64,000 nt of DNA from the NCBI RefSeq assembly GCF_010645075.1, contig NZ_JAADZV010000012.1, positions 62,001 to 126,000 on the forward strand, written 5' to 3'. The notes beneath the pieces were generated by a model. It was not told the origin of the DNA. It made no database searches and worked only from the letters and a program-made list of their open reading frames with translations. Positions within the stretch are counted from its first letter, which is position 1. Each line of letters begins with the position of its first letter. Below are positions 52,360 to 60,751 of this stretch, one piece after another. The stretch comes from Flavobacterium limi. GTDB lineage: Bacteria; Bacteroidota; Bacteroidia; Flavobacteriales; Flavobacteriaceae. The position numbers were made by a program, and so were the translations under genes.

Positions 52360-54168
52360 TTAACTGATATCTTCTTTTTCAGATAATTTACGCTCGAGTT
52401 CGATCTGAAACTCCTCGATAACCGGTTTCATAGTGCTTTCCGGTATATCTGCAATCCTGATGTACATTAAGCCGTCTACAGCGTTATTAAACAGAGGGTC
52501 AACATTAAAAGCAACTACGCGTGCATTTTGTTTGATGTATTTTTTAATCAGAACAGGCAAACGTAAATTTCCAGGTTCAAGTTCATCAATAATTTTATCA
52601 AATTTATTCAGGTCTGATTCAGCTTCGTCAAAAATAAAGTCTTTGTCGGCATCTTTCAGTTTTACTTTATAAGCCTTTTTCGGATGGATATATTGGGCAA
52701 TATACGGATCGTAATAGTTTGACTTCATAAACTCAATCATTAATGATTTTGAGAAGTCAGAGAACTGGTTGCTGATACTTACGCCTCCTAATAAATATTT
52801 GTGTTCAGGATAGCGTAAAGTGGTATGAATAATTCCTTTCCATAATAAGAATAAAGGCATTGGTTTTTGCTGATATTCCTTAACGATGAATGCACGACCC
52901 ATTTCAATCGATTTATGCATCATATCGTGCAATTCAGGTTCAAATCTGAAAAGGTCATTCAGATAAAAGCCTTCGATTCCGTATTTTGGATAAATTTCAG
53001 AACCTAATCCCATACGGTAAGCACCGGCAATTTTTTTGGTATCCTCATCCCATAAAAACATGTGATGGTAGTACTGGTCAAACTGGTCCAAATCTATTGA
53101 TTCATTTGTTCCTTCGCCAACTTCACGAAAAGTAATTTCACGCAAACGCCCAATTTCATGTAAAATATTCGGAATTGATTTTGCCCTTGCAAAAAATACT
53201 TCATAGTTTTTACTTTGCAGTAAACGGCAGTCACTGTTTCTTAAAGCCTGAACTTCATCAATCATTTTTGCTTCATTGGCAGCAGTAACAATTTTTTTAG
53301 GCGCTTTCGAAATCTTTAAACTAGAGGGATCCAGTAATTTGTGTTCCTTTTCAAAAGGATTGGCAAGCATATAAGTTTTCTTTCTTAAAAACTCTGAGTA
53401 TTCTTCAAAAGATTCGATTTCATTTTGTTCGTTTACCGAAATTGGTTTGCCGATACGAACCTTGATTACACGGTCTTTTTGTGTAAGAAGTTCAGAAGGT
53501 AATTTCGCTGTACGCAAAGTATCATCGATTTTAGAAAGCCAATAGAATAATTTACTGTTTTTAGCATGAAAATAAATCGGTACAACCGGAACTTTTGCTT
53601 TTCGGATCAGTTTTATTGCACCTTCTTCCCAAGGTTTATCAACAACTAATTTACCATCTTTATAAGTCGAAACTTCTCCGGCAGGAAAAATCCCCAGAGG
53701 TTTTCCATCACTTAAATGACGTAAAGTTTCTTTAATACCTATTACGCTCGATTTCGCATCCTTATGATTTTCAAAAGGATTCACCGGCATAATGTATTTT
53801 TTCATCGGGATAATTCTGTGCAATAAAAAGTTGGCGATAATCTTGAAATTAGGCTCTCTTTCAAGCATTAATTTCAATAATAAAATGCCATCAATTCCTC
53901 CAAGGGGATGATTTGAAATGGTAATATAGGCACCATCTTTAGGCAGACGTTTTAAATCTTCTTCAGGAATTTCGAATTTGATTTCCATCTCATCCAAAAT
54001 ACCGTTTAAAAAAGCAACATCTTCTAAATGTTTATTGTGATCGTAAATTTTATTGAGGGTGGATATTTTAAGAACCTTCATGAGAATCCAGCCTGAAAAA
54101 GTACCAAAAACTCCGTACTTATCAACATTTATTGCCTTTGCAACTTCTTTCGCGGTAACTAAACCCAT
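52360..54168 (-). CDS. olsF: Bifunctional acyltransferase OlsF (ornithine lipid synthesis)
   Basis: 602 residues in two acyltransferase halves. The N-terminal PlsC-like domain has the HX4D motif ISNHPLGGIDG near residue 83, IFPAGEVSTYKDG near 160 and VPVVPIYFHAKNS near 196. The C-terminal hemolysin/GNAT-type domain (from about residue 320) has RLREITFREVGEGTN, AGAYRMGLG and ELGR-like SIEMGRAFIVKEYQQ. In F. johnsoniae and Serratia, OlsF makes ornithine lipids by N- then O-acylation; the domain order fits. A divergent TATCTTTG box lies just upstream. Confidence 0.88.
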   Translation of the reverse strand: MGLVTAKEVAKAINVDKYGVFGTFSGWILMKVLKISTLNKIYDHNKHLEDVAFLNGILDEMEIKFEIPEEDLKRLPKDGAYITISNHPLGGIDGILLLKLMLEREPNFKIIANFLLHRIIPMKKYIMPVNPFENHKDAKSSVIGIKETLRHLSDGKPLGIFPAGEVSTYKDGKLVVDKPWEEGAIKLIRKAKVPVVPIYFHAKNSKLFYWLSKIDDTLRTAKLPSELLTQKDRVIKVRIGKPISVNEQNEIESFEEYSEFLRKKTYMLANPFEKEHKLLDPSSLKISKAPKKIVTAANEAKMIDEVQALRNSDCRLLQSKNYEVFFARAKSIPNILHEIGRLREITFREVGEGTNESIDLDQFDQYYHHMFLWDEDTKKIAGAYRMGLGSEIYPKYGIEGFYLNDLFRFEPELHDMMHKSIEMGRAFIVKEYQQKPMPLFLLWKGIIHTTLRYPEHKYLLGGVSISNQFSDFSKSLMIEFMKSNYYDPYIAQYIHPKKAYKVKLKDADKDFIFDEAESDLNKFDKIIDELEPGNLRLPVLIKKYIKQNARVVAFNVDPLFNNAVDGLMYIRIADIPESTMKPVIEEFQIELERKLSEKEDIS

Positions 54169-54197
54169 GTACTTTTTTAATTTATTAGAACAGCGAA

Positions 54198-54205
54198 CAA
54201 AGATA
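54198..54205 (-). promoter_or_regulatory. Candidate -7 box for olsF
   Basis: Minus strand TATCTTTG, exact TAnnTTTG, 29 bases before the ATG. It lies in the divergent region shared with xth. Confidence 0.4.
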
Positions 54206-54227
54206 ACAAAAAACTCTACTTTTAGCG

Positions 54228-54264
54228 TTTGTTATGTAAACTTTCCGCATTTTTATTACTTTTG
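54228..54264 (+). promoter_or_regulatory. Candidate promoter of xth
   Basis: TTTG at 54228-54231 and TACTTTTG at 54257-54264; spacer 25, longer than the usual 19-23, so the -33 assignment is tentative. The ATG follows 18 bases after the -7 box. Confidence 0.45.
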
Positions 54265-54282
54265 AAATTCTAAAAAAATCCA

Positions 54283-55044
54283 ATGAAAATTATTTCTTAT
54301 AACGTAAACGGAATACGCGCTGCTATTTCAAAAGGCTTTATTAGCTGGCTTCAGCAGGCGAATCCTGATGTAATTTGTCTTCAGGAAATTAAGGCTACAC
54401 AGGAACAAATTCCCACAGAGGAAATTACCGCTGCAGGATATCCGTATCAATATTATTATCCGGCCACCAAAAAAGGTTATAGCGGTGTAGCCATTTTATC
54501 TAAAATTGAACCGAATCAGGTTGTTTACGGAACCGGAATCCATCATATGGATTTTGAAGGCCGTAACCTTCGCGCCGATTTTGATGATGTTTCTGTAATG
54601 AGTCTGTATCTTCCATCTGGAACAAATATCGAAAGATTAGACCATAAATTCATGTATATGGATGATTTTCAAAACTATATAAATGAGTTGCGATTAACCA
54701 TCCCGAACATTATTATTTGTGGAGATTATAATATCTGTCACGAAGCAATCGATATTCATGACCCGGTTCGCAACAAAACTGTTTCCGGATTTTTACCTCA
54801 GGAACGCGCATGGCTTGACGCATTTATGAAAACCGGTTTTATCGACAGTTTTCGTCATTTCAATAAAGATCCGCATCATTATACTTGGTGGAGCTATCGT
54901 GCAGGAGCCAGAGGAAATAATAAAGGATGGCGTATCGATTACAATCTGGTAAGCCAGCCTTTGGAGCACCGTCTAAAACGTGCCGTTATTCTTCCAGATG
55001 CTATACATTCAGATCATTGTCCGGTTTTAGTCGAGATTGAGTAA
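54283..55044 (+). CDS. xth: Exodeoxyribonuclease III
   Basis: 253 residues. AP endonuclease/3'-exonuclease in base-excision repair. Motifs: ISYNVNGIRAAISKGF near residue 3, CLQEIKATQEQIP with the metal-binding Glu near 34, YSGVAILSK near 66, the CGDYNICHEAIDIHDP loop near 147, and the final HSDHCPVLVEIE with catalytic Asp-His. Length matches ExoIII. Monocistronic. Confidence 0.95.
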   Translation: MKIISYNVNGIRAAISKGFISWLQQANPDVICLQEIKATQEQIPTEEITAAGYPYQYYYPATKKGYSGVAILSKIEPNQVVYGTGIHHMDFEGRNLRADFDDVSVMSLYLPSGTNIERLDHKFMYMDDFQNYINELRLTIPNIIICGDYNICHEAIDIHDPVRNKTVSGFLPQERAWLDAFMKTGFIDSFRHFNKDPHHYTWWSYRAGARGNNKGWRIDYNLVSQPLEHRLKRAVILPDAIHSDHCPVLVEIE

Positions 55045-55093
55045 TTTTGGTACTGTTATTGTTAAACAAAGTCCGGCTCTAAGTCAAAATAAT

Positions 55094-55117
55094 TGTCATC
55101 CTGAGCGTAGTCGAAGG
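55094..55117. repeat. Half copy of the CCTGAGCG..GTCGAAGG repeat
   Basis: TGTCATCCTGAGCGTAGTCG followed by AAGG, matching the left arm of the inverted repeat at 14742-14803. No facing partner arm is seen nearby. Confidence 0.65.
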
Positions 55118-55142
55118 CTTTAAGGCTAAAAGTTAGGAGCTG

Positions 55143-55217
55143 TTTCCTGCTTTCCACTGCAATCTTTGTGTTTTTAAAGAAAAAACACAAAGGATTTTCG
55201 TTACAATCAGGGCTAGG
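55143..55217. repeat. REP-like structured intergenic element, copy D
   Basis: TTTCCTGCTTTCCACTGCAA, then hairpin CTTTGTGTTTTT / AAAAACACAAAGG, then GTTACAATCAGGGCTAGGG. Same ends as copies A-C, with the hairpin stem sequence changed but complementary. It lies just after a TGTCATCCTGAGCG half repeat. Confidence 0.75.
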
Positions 55218-55277
55218 GCTTCACGGTAACAAGAATTTTAAAAAAGAATAATAACCTAATTATAAAATACCATAAAA

Positions 55278-56219
55278 ATGATTAAAAAAGCCTCACTTGG
55301 ACTGCTTGTTCTGGCACTTTCAACGTCTTGTGTTTCCAAAAAAATCTACAATGACCTGGAAACAAAATATTCAGATCTTAAAAAAGAAAACCGTTCTATT
55401 GCTGATGAAAATGCAGGTTTAAAAACTGCAAAAAACCAGTTAGAATTAGAGCGTGATAAATTGACTAAAGATTTAGCGAGCACAAAAGATGATCTTGCCA
55501 AACAAAAAGCGGATCTTGCTGCTGAACAAAAAAAGTATAAAGTACTTCAGGATTCTTATAACGCCCTTGAGAAAAATAGCAATGACGCTCTTGAGAAAAA
55601 TATGAATAAAAACCGTGATTTGCTGGCTGAATTAGAAGCAAAATCAAAAAAATTAGCTGAAGAACAAGCCCGTTTAGATAAAACAGCAAGTCGTCTGAAT
55701 GAACTGGAAGCCATGATTGCCGCAAAAGAAGAGGCAATGAGAAAGTTAAAAGAAACTTTATCTAAAGCCCTGAACGGTTTTGAAGGAAAAGGTTTGACAG
55801 TAGAGCAGAAAAACGGAAAAGTATATGTTTCTATGGAAAACAAATTACTTTTCAATTCTGGGAGCTGGGCAGTGGGTTCTGAGGGTAGAAAAGCTGTTGT
55901 AGAATTAGGAAAAGTATTGGGAGACAATCCTGATCTTTCTGTTCTAATTGAGGGACATACTGATGATGATCCGTACGCAGGTTCAGGACCAATCGCCAAT
56001 AACTGGGATTTATCGACTAAAAGAGCAACTGCAATCGTAGCAATTTTAAGTGAAAATGCTAAAATCAACAAGCAAAAATTAACAGCTGCGGGTCGTAGTG
56101 AATTTTCTCCTTTGGCAAGCAATGCAACTCCTGAAGGAAAAGCTAAAAACCGTCGAATTGAAATTATCTTAACGCCAAGATTAGATGAAATCGCTGACAT
56201 GCTGAACAGCATCAACTAA
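55278..56219 (+). CDS. OmpA-family outer-membrane lipoprotein
   Basis: 313 residues. MIKKASLGLLVLALSTSC is a lipoprotein signal with Cys18. Residues about 25-165 form a long coiled coil rich in Lys, Glu, Leu and Ala. The C-terminal OmpA peptidoglycan-binding domain has LLFNSGSWAVGSEGRKAVVE, IEGHTDDDPY (binding Asp) and AKNRRIEIILTP (binding Arg). It should tie the outer membrane to peptidoglycan. A strong terminator follows. Confidence 0.92.
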   Translation: MIKKASLGLLVLALSTSCVSKKIYNDLETKYSDLKKENRSIADENAGLKTAKNQLELERDKLTKDLASTKDDLAKQKADLAAEQKKYKVLQDSYNALEKNSNDALEKNMNKNRDLLAELEAKSKKLAEEQARLDKTASRLNELEAMIAAKEEAMRKLKETLSKALNGFEGKGLTVEQKNGKVYVSMENKLLFNSGSWAVGSEGRKAVVELGKVLGDNPDLSVLIEGHTDDDPYAGSGPIANNWDLSTKRATAIVAILSENAKINKQKLTAAGRSEFSPLASNATPEGKAKNRRIEIILTPRLDEIADMLNSIN

Positions 56220-56238
56220 GCTGAAATTATAAAATTGA

Positions 56239-56275
56239 AAAAGGCTCAGAGTTTAAAAACTTTGAGCCTTTTTTA
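56239..56275. terminator. Terminator after the OmpA-family gene
   Basis: AAAAGGCTCAGAGTTT (56239-56254) pairs with AAACTTTGAGCCTTTT (56257-56272), nearly perfect, followed by T-rich sequence. The A-run on the other side could also serve the converging ketoacyl synthase gene that ends at 56293. Confidence 0.85.
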
Positions 56276-56292
56276 TTGATATGTTTTATAAA

Positions 56293-57459
56293 TTATGCTT
56301 TTTCAATTAAAATACTTACAGCATTACCTCCAAAACCGACGGCATTGATTAACACCTTTTTTATGGTTTTGGTTTGATTTTGAGCTTTTGCAAAAGGAAC
56401 ATCGATAAACTTATCGTACTGGATCATCAAAAGAGCCAATTCTAAACTCAATATTCCTGAAGCTCCAAAAGTGTGGCCGATTTTCCATTTGTTGGTAGTC
56501 AGCAATGGTACATTTACTCCGAAGACTTTTTCGATCGCACGCAGTTCGGTTAAATCGCCTTTTATGGTTCCGGGTGCATGCATAACTATAACATCGATAT
56601 CTTCTAAATTTTCTTCTTTTAAAGCCATTTTCATCGATTTTTGAAAACAGTCTGCTTCTGCAGATATCGAAATATTATGTTCCAGAATTTCAGTTGCGTA
56701 TCCAACCCCGGTTATATAGGCTATCGCATTGGGTGTATCACCTGCTTCCAGGCAGCAAATCCCCGCTGCTTCACCTAAAATCATCGTATTTTGTGTTTTC
56801 TCAAAATCAAAAGCCAGATTGGGCCACGAGTCTTTCGTCTGATCAATACGCGAATAGATTTTCAAAGCACGCATCTGGGCAATCGTAAAATCGGTTAGAG
56901 GAGCTTCACTTCCGCCGACTAAAAACTTATCAGCCATTCCGGACTTTAGCCATGCAACGCCATTTAAAATAGCATGAAGCGCCGTAGAACAGGTAATAGA
57001 ATGTGAAATTTCAGGACCAGTACTTTGTAAATCATGGGCTATCCAGGAAGAGATATTTCCCAGGGTAGTCGTAGGAGAAGCGAGTGTCTGGGCTTTTCCG
57101 GTATCAATATATTCTTTGTAATGTTTTTCGAATAAATCAGTTGCACCGCGAGAAGAACCTATATTAATTCCAAATACATCATTTTTATTCCAGCCTGCCT
57201 GCTCAATGGCTTTTCGCGAAGCTGCTATGGCAAACAAAACAGAATCATCTAAAAACTTATATTTAGAATCTGACTCACGCACTTCATCAATAATTTGTTT
57301 GGAATCAGCTTCAAGTGCTGCTACTGAAGTTTCCTGTTGATCTAAAAATTGCTGTGAAAAACAATGCTGATCGTTAAGGTATTTTTTCCAGACTTCTTCG
57401 GGATTATTTCCTAATGGAGAAATAGAGGAAAATGCTGTTATGGAGATTTTATTATTCAA
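56293..57459 (-). CDS. Beta-ketoacyl-ACP synthase family protein in the biotin cluster
   Basis: 388 residues, slightly shorter than FabF (about 413). Thiolase-fold condensing enzyme with the full Cys-His-His triad: HSITCSTALHAILNG (Cys near residue 162), VMHAPGTIKGDLTEL near 290 and KWKIGHTFGASGILSLELAL near 330. N-terminus ITAFSSISPLGNNPEEVW is FabF-like. It lies downstream of bioA on the same strand, so a role in making the pimeloyl chain for biotin is plausible but unproven. It could also be a general fatty-acid enzyme. Confidence 0.85.
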   Translation of the reverse strand: MNNKISITAFSSISPLGNNPEEVWKKYLNDQHCFSQQFLDQQETSVAALEADSKQIIDEVRESDSKYKFLDDSVLFAIAASRKAIEQAGWNKNDVFGINIGSSRGATDLFEKHYKEYIDTGKAQTLASPTTTLGNISSWIAHDLQSTGPEISHSITCSTALHAILNGVAWLKSGMADKFLVGGSEAPLTDFTIAQMRALKIYSRIDQTKDSWPNLAFDFEKTQNTMILGEAAGICCLEAGDTPNAIAYITGVGYATEILEHNISISAEADCFQKSMKMALKEENLEDIDVIVMHAPGTIKGDLTELRAIEKVFGVNVPLLTTNKWKIGHTFGASGILSLELALLMIQYDKFIDVPFAKAQNQTKTIKKVLINAVGFGGNAVSILIEKA

Positions 57460-57468
57460 CTTTTTTTA

Positions 57469-57546
57469 TTTAACCGCAAAGTTCGCAAAGTTTTAGCAAA
57501 GTTCGCAAGGTTTAGTATTTAAATAAACTTATATAGCTTATATAGT
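57469..57546. repeat. Intergenic words between bioA and the ketoacyl synthase gene
   Basis: Contains AACCGCAAAGTTCGCAAAG repeated twice in degenerate form, then ATAAACTTATATAGCTTATA (57523-57542), which on the minus strand matches the AACCATATAAGTTATATAAG words at 13040 and 14691. Confidence 0.6.
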
Positions 57547-57552
57547 AAAAAA

Positions 57553-58824
57553 TTAAACCATTTCAATGGCTTCTTCAATGGTTTTATACACTTTTTGAAG
57601 CTGTTCGTCTGTCATAATGTATGGAGGTAAAATATAGACAATATTCCCAACCGGACGTAAAACAATACCATTTTCAATAAAGAAATTGTACAATTTGGTG
57701 CGCATGGAACCGTAATAGCTTTCTTCAGTATTGGATTTAATTTCAACTGCAAAAATGACTCCCAATGTTCTGGCTGTAATTACTTTTGGATGGCTTTCGA
57801 TTTTCTTTTGAAATTGTAAATGGCTTTTATTGATTCTTCGAATATTAGCCTGCATTTCGTCGGTTTGAAGCAAATCAATGCTCGCCAAAGCTGCTGCACA
57901 ACCCGTTGGATTTGCGGTAAAAGTATGTCCATGAAATAAGGCTTTATTGATGTCGTCATCATAAAATGCATCAAAAATGTCCTGCGTAAAAGTCGTAATC
58001 GCCATTGGGATTGTTCCGCCGGTTAAAGCTTTTGAGAGACACATCATATCCGGAACTTCAGAAACATAATTCATTGCAAAAGTTTTTCCGGTTTTTCCGA
58101 AACCTGTCATGACTTCATCGGCAATGGTCAAAACGTTATTTTCTTTGCAGATTGCAATTAGTTTTGCCAGTGACTCAGATTCGTACATAACCATTCCGGC
58201 TGCTCCCTGAACGAGAGGTTCAAAAATAAATCCGGCACAATTATGATTTTGAATTACCTTTTTCAAAGAATCAAAACTAACTTGTTCCTCGCCTTTTACC
58301 GGAACCGGAATCCGGACAACGTCTATAAACATTCCCTGAAAAGCCTGAGTGTAGAAAGAGATTCCGCTTGCTGCCATCGCCGCAAAAGTATCACCGTGAA
58401 AAGCATTTTCAAAAGCGATTATAGTTGTTCGTTTTTCGCCTTTATTGAAGAAATACTGTAATGCTACTTTAATGGCAACTTCAACGGCGGTTGAACCATT
58501 GTCTGAAAAAAAAATTTTTTGTTGGTTCTCAGGCAAAATTTCTATTAACTTTTCAGCAACTTTTATGGCGGGTTCATGTGTAAAACCACCAAACAAAACG
58601 TGTTCTAAAGTTGTGAGTTGTTTATAAATCGCATCGGCAATAAATTTGTTGCTGTGTCCAAATGGATTTACCCACCACGAGGCGATTGCGTCAATGTATT
58701 CTTTATTGTTTTCGTCCCAAAGCAAAGCACCTTCGCCTCTTGAAATAGCTATTGGGGTTTTTGAAGTCTTGTGTTGTGTATAAGGATGCCAGAGATATTG
58801 GCTGTCTTTTTCCTGTAAAGTCAT
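57553..58824 (-). CDS. bioA: Adenosylmethionine--8-amino-7-oxononanoate aminotransferase
   Basis: 423 residues. PLP enzyme that turns KAPA into DAPA in biotin synthesis. LWHPYTQHKT at the start is a BioA hallmark, then ASWWVNPFGHSN near residue 48, SDNGSTAVEVAIKVAL near 107, DEVMTGFGKTG near 237 and the PLP lysine in LSKALTGGTIPMA at about residue 265. Length normal. Flanked by bioD upstream (127 bases, repeat-like gap) and the ketoacyl synthase downstream. Confidence 0.96.
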   Translation of the reverse strand: MTLQEKDSQYLWHPYTQHKTSKTPIAISRGEGALLWDENNKEYIDAIASWWVNPFGHSNKFIADAIYKQLTTLEHVLFGGFTHEPAIKVAEKLIEILPENQQKIFFSDNGSTAVEVAIKVALQYFFNKGEKRTTIIAFENAFHGDTFAAMAASGISFYTQAFQGMFIDVVRIPVPVKGEEQVSFDSLKKVIQNHNCAGFIFEPLVQGAAGMVMYESESLAKLIAICKENNVLTIADEVMTGFGKTGKTFAMNYVSEVPDMMCLSKALTGGTIPMAITTFTQDIFDAFYDDDINKALFHGHTFTANPTGCAAALASIDLLQTDEMQANIRRINKSHLQFQKKIESHPKVITARTLGVIFAVEIKSNTEESYYGSMRTKLYNFFIENGIVLRPVGNIVYILPPYIMTDEQLQKVYKTIEEAIEMV

Positions 58825-58950
58825 GTTTGTGAAATGTTTTTTGTTAGATGTGAGATGGATACTTTTACTTTTTGCAAATTACATTTCACAAGTTAATTTA
58901 ATCGATGTCGAATGCAAGATGTCGTCATTTTACTTTTTACAAATCACATT
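58825..58950. other. bioD-bioA spacer with a repeated phrase
   Basis: Two near-identical phrases ACTTTTTGCAAATTACATTT and ACTTTTTACAAATCACATTT occur about 70 bases apart (58864 and 58932). They look like a degenerate direct repeat of the kind seen between other genes here. No promoter or gene is evident. Confidence 0.5.
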
Positions 58951-59568
58951 TTACATTGCCAATAGATTTTCCCGAAACAGATCGGCGTATTCCTTAATTA
59001 CATTTTGATCAAAATAGGGTTCTTCATCAATTCTCCCGATGCATTTTATTCCGGTTTTATTAAGAATCAGACTTTCGGTCGATTTGTTTTCGCTTCCGCT
59101 AAAGATAATTCCTGAAACCTGAAAACCTCTATTTTGAATTGCTTCAATGGTCAATAAAGTATGATTAATACTTCCGAGATAATGTCTTGAAACTATAATT
59201 ACTTTGTAGTCGGGCTGAATCAAATCAGCAATCGTATCTTTTTCGTTTAGCGGAACAAAAATACCACCGGCTCCTTCAATCACTAAATGGTTGTAGGTAT
59301 TTGGCTCCTGAATTCCTTTTAAATCAATCGTAATTCCATCTATTTCTGCTGCCAGATGAGGGCTTGCAGGGGTGTTTAATTCATAAGCATTTGAATAAAA
59401 TTGAGATTTGGAATTTGAAATTCGGGATTTTACTTTATGAGTATCTGAATTGTCAAGATCACCGGCCTGAACGGGTTTCCAGTAATCGGCTTCTAAAGCT
59501 TCAACTACAATTGAAGAAGCGATTGTTTTGCCTACATCTGTTGAAATTCCTGTTATGAATATTTTCAT
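58951..59568 (-). CDS. bioD: Dethiobiotin synthetase
   Basis: 205 residues. ATP-dependent closure of the ureido ring of DAPA to dethiobiotin. P-loop GISTDVGKTIASSIV at residues 6-20, KPVQAGD near 32, VIEGAGGIFVPLNEKDTIAD near 95, and SRHYLGSINHTLLTIEA near 127. Shorter than E. coli BioD (225) but complete. Upstream of bioA on the same strand. Confidence 0.94.
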   Translation of the reverse strand: MKIFITGISTDVGKTIASSIVVEALEADYWKPVQAGDLDNSDTHKVKSRISNSKSQFYSNAYELNTPASPHLAAEIDGITIDLKGIQEPNTYNHLVIEGAGGIFVPLNEKDTIADLIQPDYKVIIVSRHYLGSINHTLLTIEAIQNRGFQVSGIIFSGSENKSTESLILNKTGIKCIGRIDEEPYFDQNVIKEYADLFRENLLAM

Positions 59569-59599
59569 TGTAATATTTATTGTGTAACAAAAATACCAA

Positions 59600-59629
59600 T
59601 AAAAAGAAAACCCATCGTAATTGATGGGC
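59600..59629 (-). terminator. Terminator of the TraB-sigma-membrane protein operon
   Basis: GCCCATCAATTACGATGGGT on the minus strand forms a stem of CCCATC/GATGGG, followed by TTTTCTTTTT, eight bases after the stop at 59637. Confidence 0.75.
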
Positions 59630-59636
59630 CTGTAAT

Positions 59637-60251
59637 TTATTCTTCTTTTAATTCGTCAATAACTTTCTTTATTTCTTTGGCATGTTTTCCGTAAAAATAC
59701 TGCACCCACCATTCTAAAGACAATCCCATGAATAAGATCGAAAATATAACTGAAATAAAAACACTAATCAGCTGGGTACTACTAAAATCAGTTATTTGAA
59801 AACCAGATGTTTTTGAAAAATCATGATATAAAAAACCAACTAAAAATAAAACGATAAAAGGCGTTAGAGCAAATCCGAATGTTTTGTACAATTCCATATT
59901 AAGCCTTATGTCAAAATACGTTTCATACAGGCTGTCTTTTGTTTTTAAAGTAATCTTGTTAAGTCTTTTGTAAAAAACATACAATTTCACCAGGTAGTAT
60001 ACGCATACAGCAACAAATATGCTGAACATGAGGTAAAAGGGTAGGATCCATTTTTCTGCGAAATGATAAACATATGGTGTAAATCCTATTAATAGCACAG
60101 TAACTGATTGCATAATAAGCTCATTCTTCAAATTTTTTCTGATCTTATCCAAAGGTGTATTTGCTGCATTTATTTTTTCTAAATTGCCAGGAAGAACGAC
60201 ATTCTGTGCCTTTTCGTTATTCCACGCGTTTTGTATGTCGTTAAAGTCCAT
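59637..60251 (-). CDS. Membrane protein encoded with an ECF sigma factor (possible anti-sigma)
   Basis: 204 residues. Cytosolic N-terminus (MDFNDIQNAWNNEKAQNVVL), then four membrane helices (about residues 47-65, 69-90, 118-138, 155-178) and a short C-terminal helix. Start overlaps the sigma gene stop by 11 bases, so the two are translationally coupled. That arrangement and the short N-terminal domain suggest it controls the sigma factor, but it lacks the zinc-binding HxxxCxxC of ZAS anti-sigmas, so this is inference. Confidence 0.65.
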   Translation of the reverse strand: MDFNDIQNAWNNEKAQNVVLPGNLEKINAANTPLDKIRKNLKNELIMQSVTVLLIGFTPYVYHFAEKWILPFYLMFSIFVAVCVYYLVKLYVFYKRLNKITLKTKDSLYETYFDIRLNMELYKTFGFALTPFIVLFLVGFLYHDFSKTSGFQITDFSSTQLISVFISVIFSILFMGLSLEWWVQYFYGKHAKEIKKVIDELKEE

Positions 60252-60744
60252 AACCTTGATTTTTTATAATTTCTTTTAATTTTTCTTTTGCTCTGTTTAA
60301 TTTTACTCTGGCATTTCCTTCAGAGATTCCCAGATTTTCTCCAATTTCTCTGTGGGAGAAGCCTTCCAATTGATAGAAAATAATTGCTTTATCTATTTTT
60401 TCGAGTTTTTGAACTGCTTTATAAAAATGATCCAGCTGATTTTCTTTTATATGTCCATCTCCCTCATCATCTTTTATGTCTTCTGAAGCAATTTCGTATT
60501 TATCTGCTTTTCGTTTCTCTTTTCTAAGAAAAACGATTGCTGTATTCACGGCTACCCGATACATCCAGGTCGAAAACTGACTTTCATTTCTAAACGTATC
60601 ATACGATTTCCAAAGCTGACAGACAATTTCCTGAAAAAGATCCTGCTGATCATCAGGGTTGTCCATGTACATCTTTGAAGCTTTGTACAGAATTCCCTTG
60701 TGCTTTTCTATCCGGTTTAAAAACTCTTTCTCCTTTTCTTTCAA
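60241..60744 (-). CDS. ECF-family RNA polymerase sigma factor
   Basis: 167 residues. Region 2: DNPDDQQDLFQEIVCQLWKS and ESQFSTWMYRVAVNTAIVFL (residues about 25-75). Region 4: AIIFYQLEGFSHREIGENLG and ISEGNARVKLNRAKEKLKEI (residues about 118-160). Sigma-70 family group 4, with sigma-3 missing. It is followed by an overlapping membrane protein and preceded seven bases upstream by a TraB/GumN gene in the same direction. Confidence 0.92.
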   Translation of the reverse strand: MKEKEKEFLNRIEKHKGILYKASKMYMDNPDDQQDLFQEIVCQLWKSYDTFRNESQFSTWMYRVAVNTAIVFLRKEKRKADKYEIASEDIKDDEGDGHIKENQLDHFYKAVQKLEKIDKAIIFYQLEGFSHREIGENLGISEGNARVKLNRAKEKLKEIIKNQGYGL

Positions 60745-60751
60745 AATAATG

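Noticed and set aside
55556-56215. 219-codon minus frame inside the OmpA-family gene
   Set aside because: Long only because the coiled-coil coding strand is low in stop complements; the real gene has a signal peptide and an OmpA domain.
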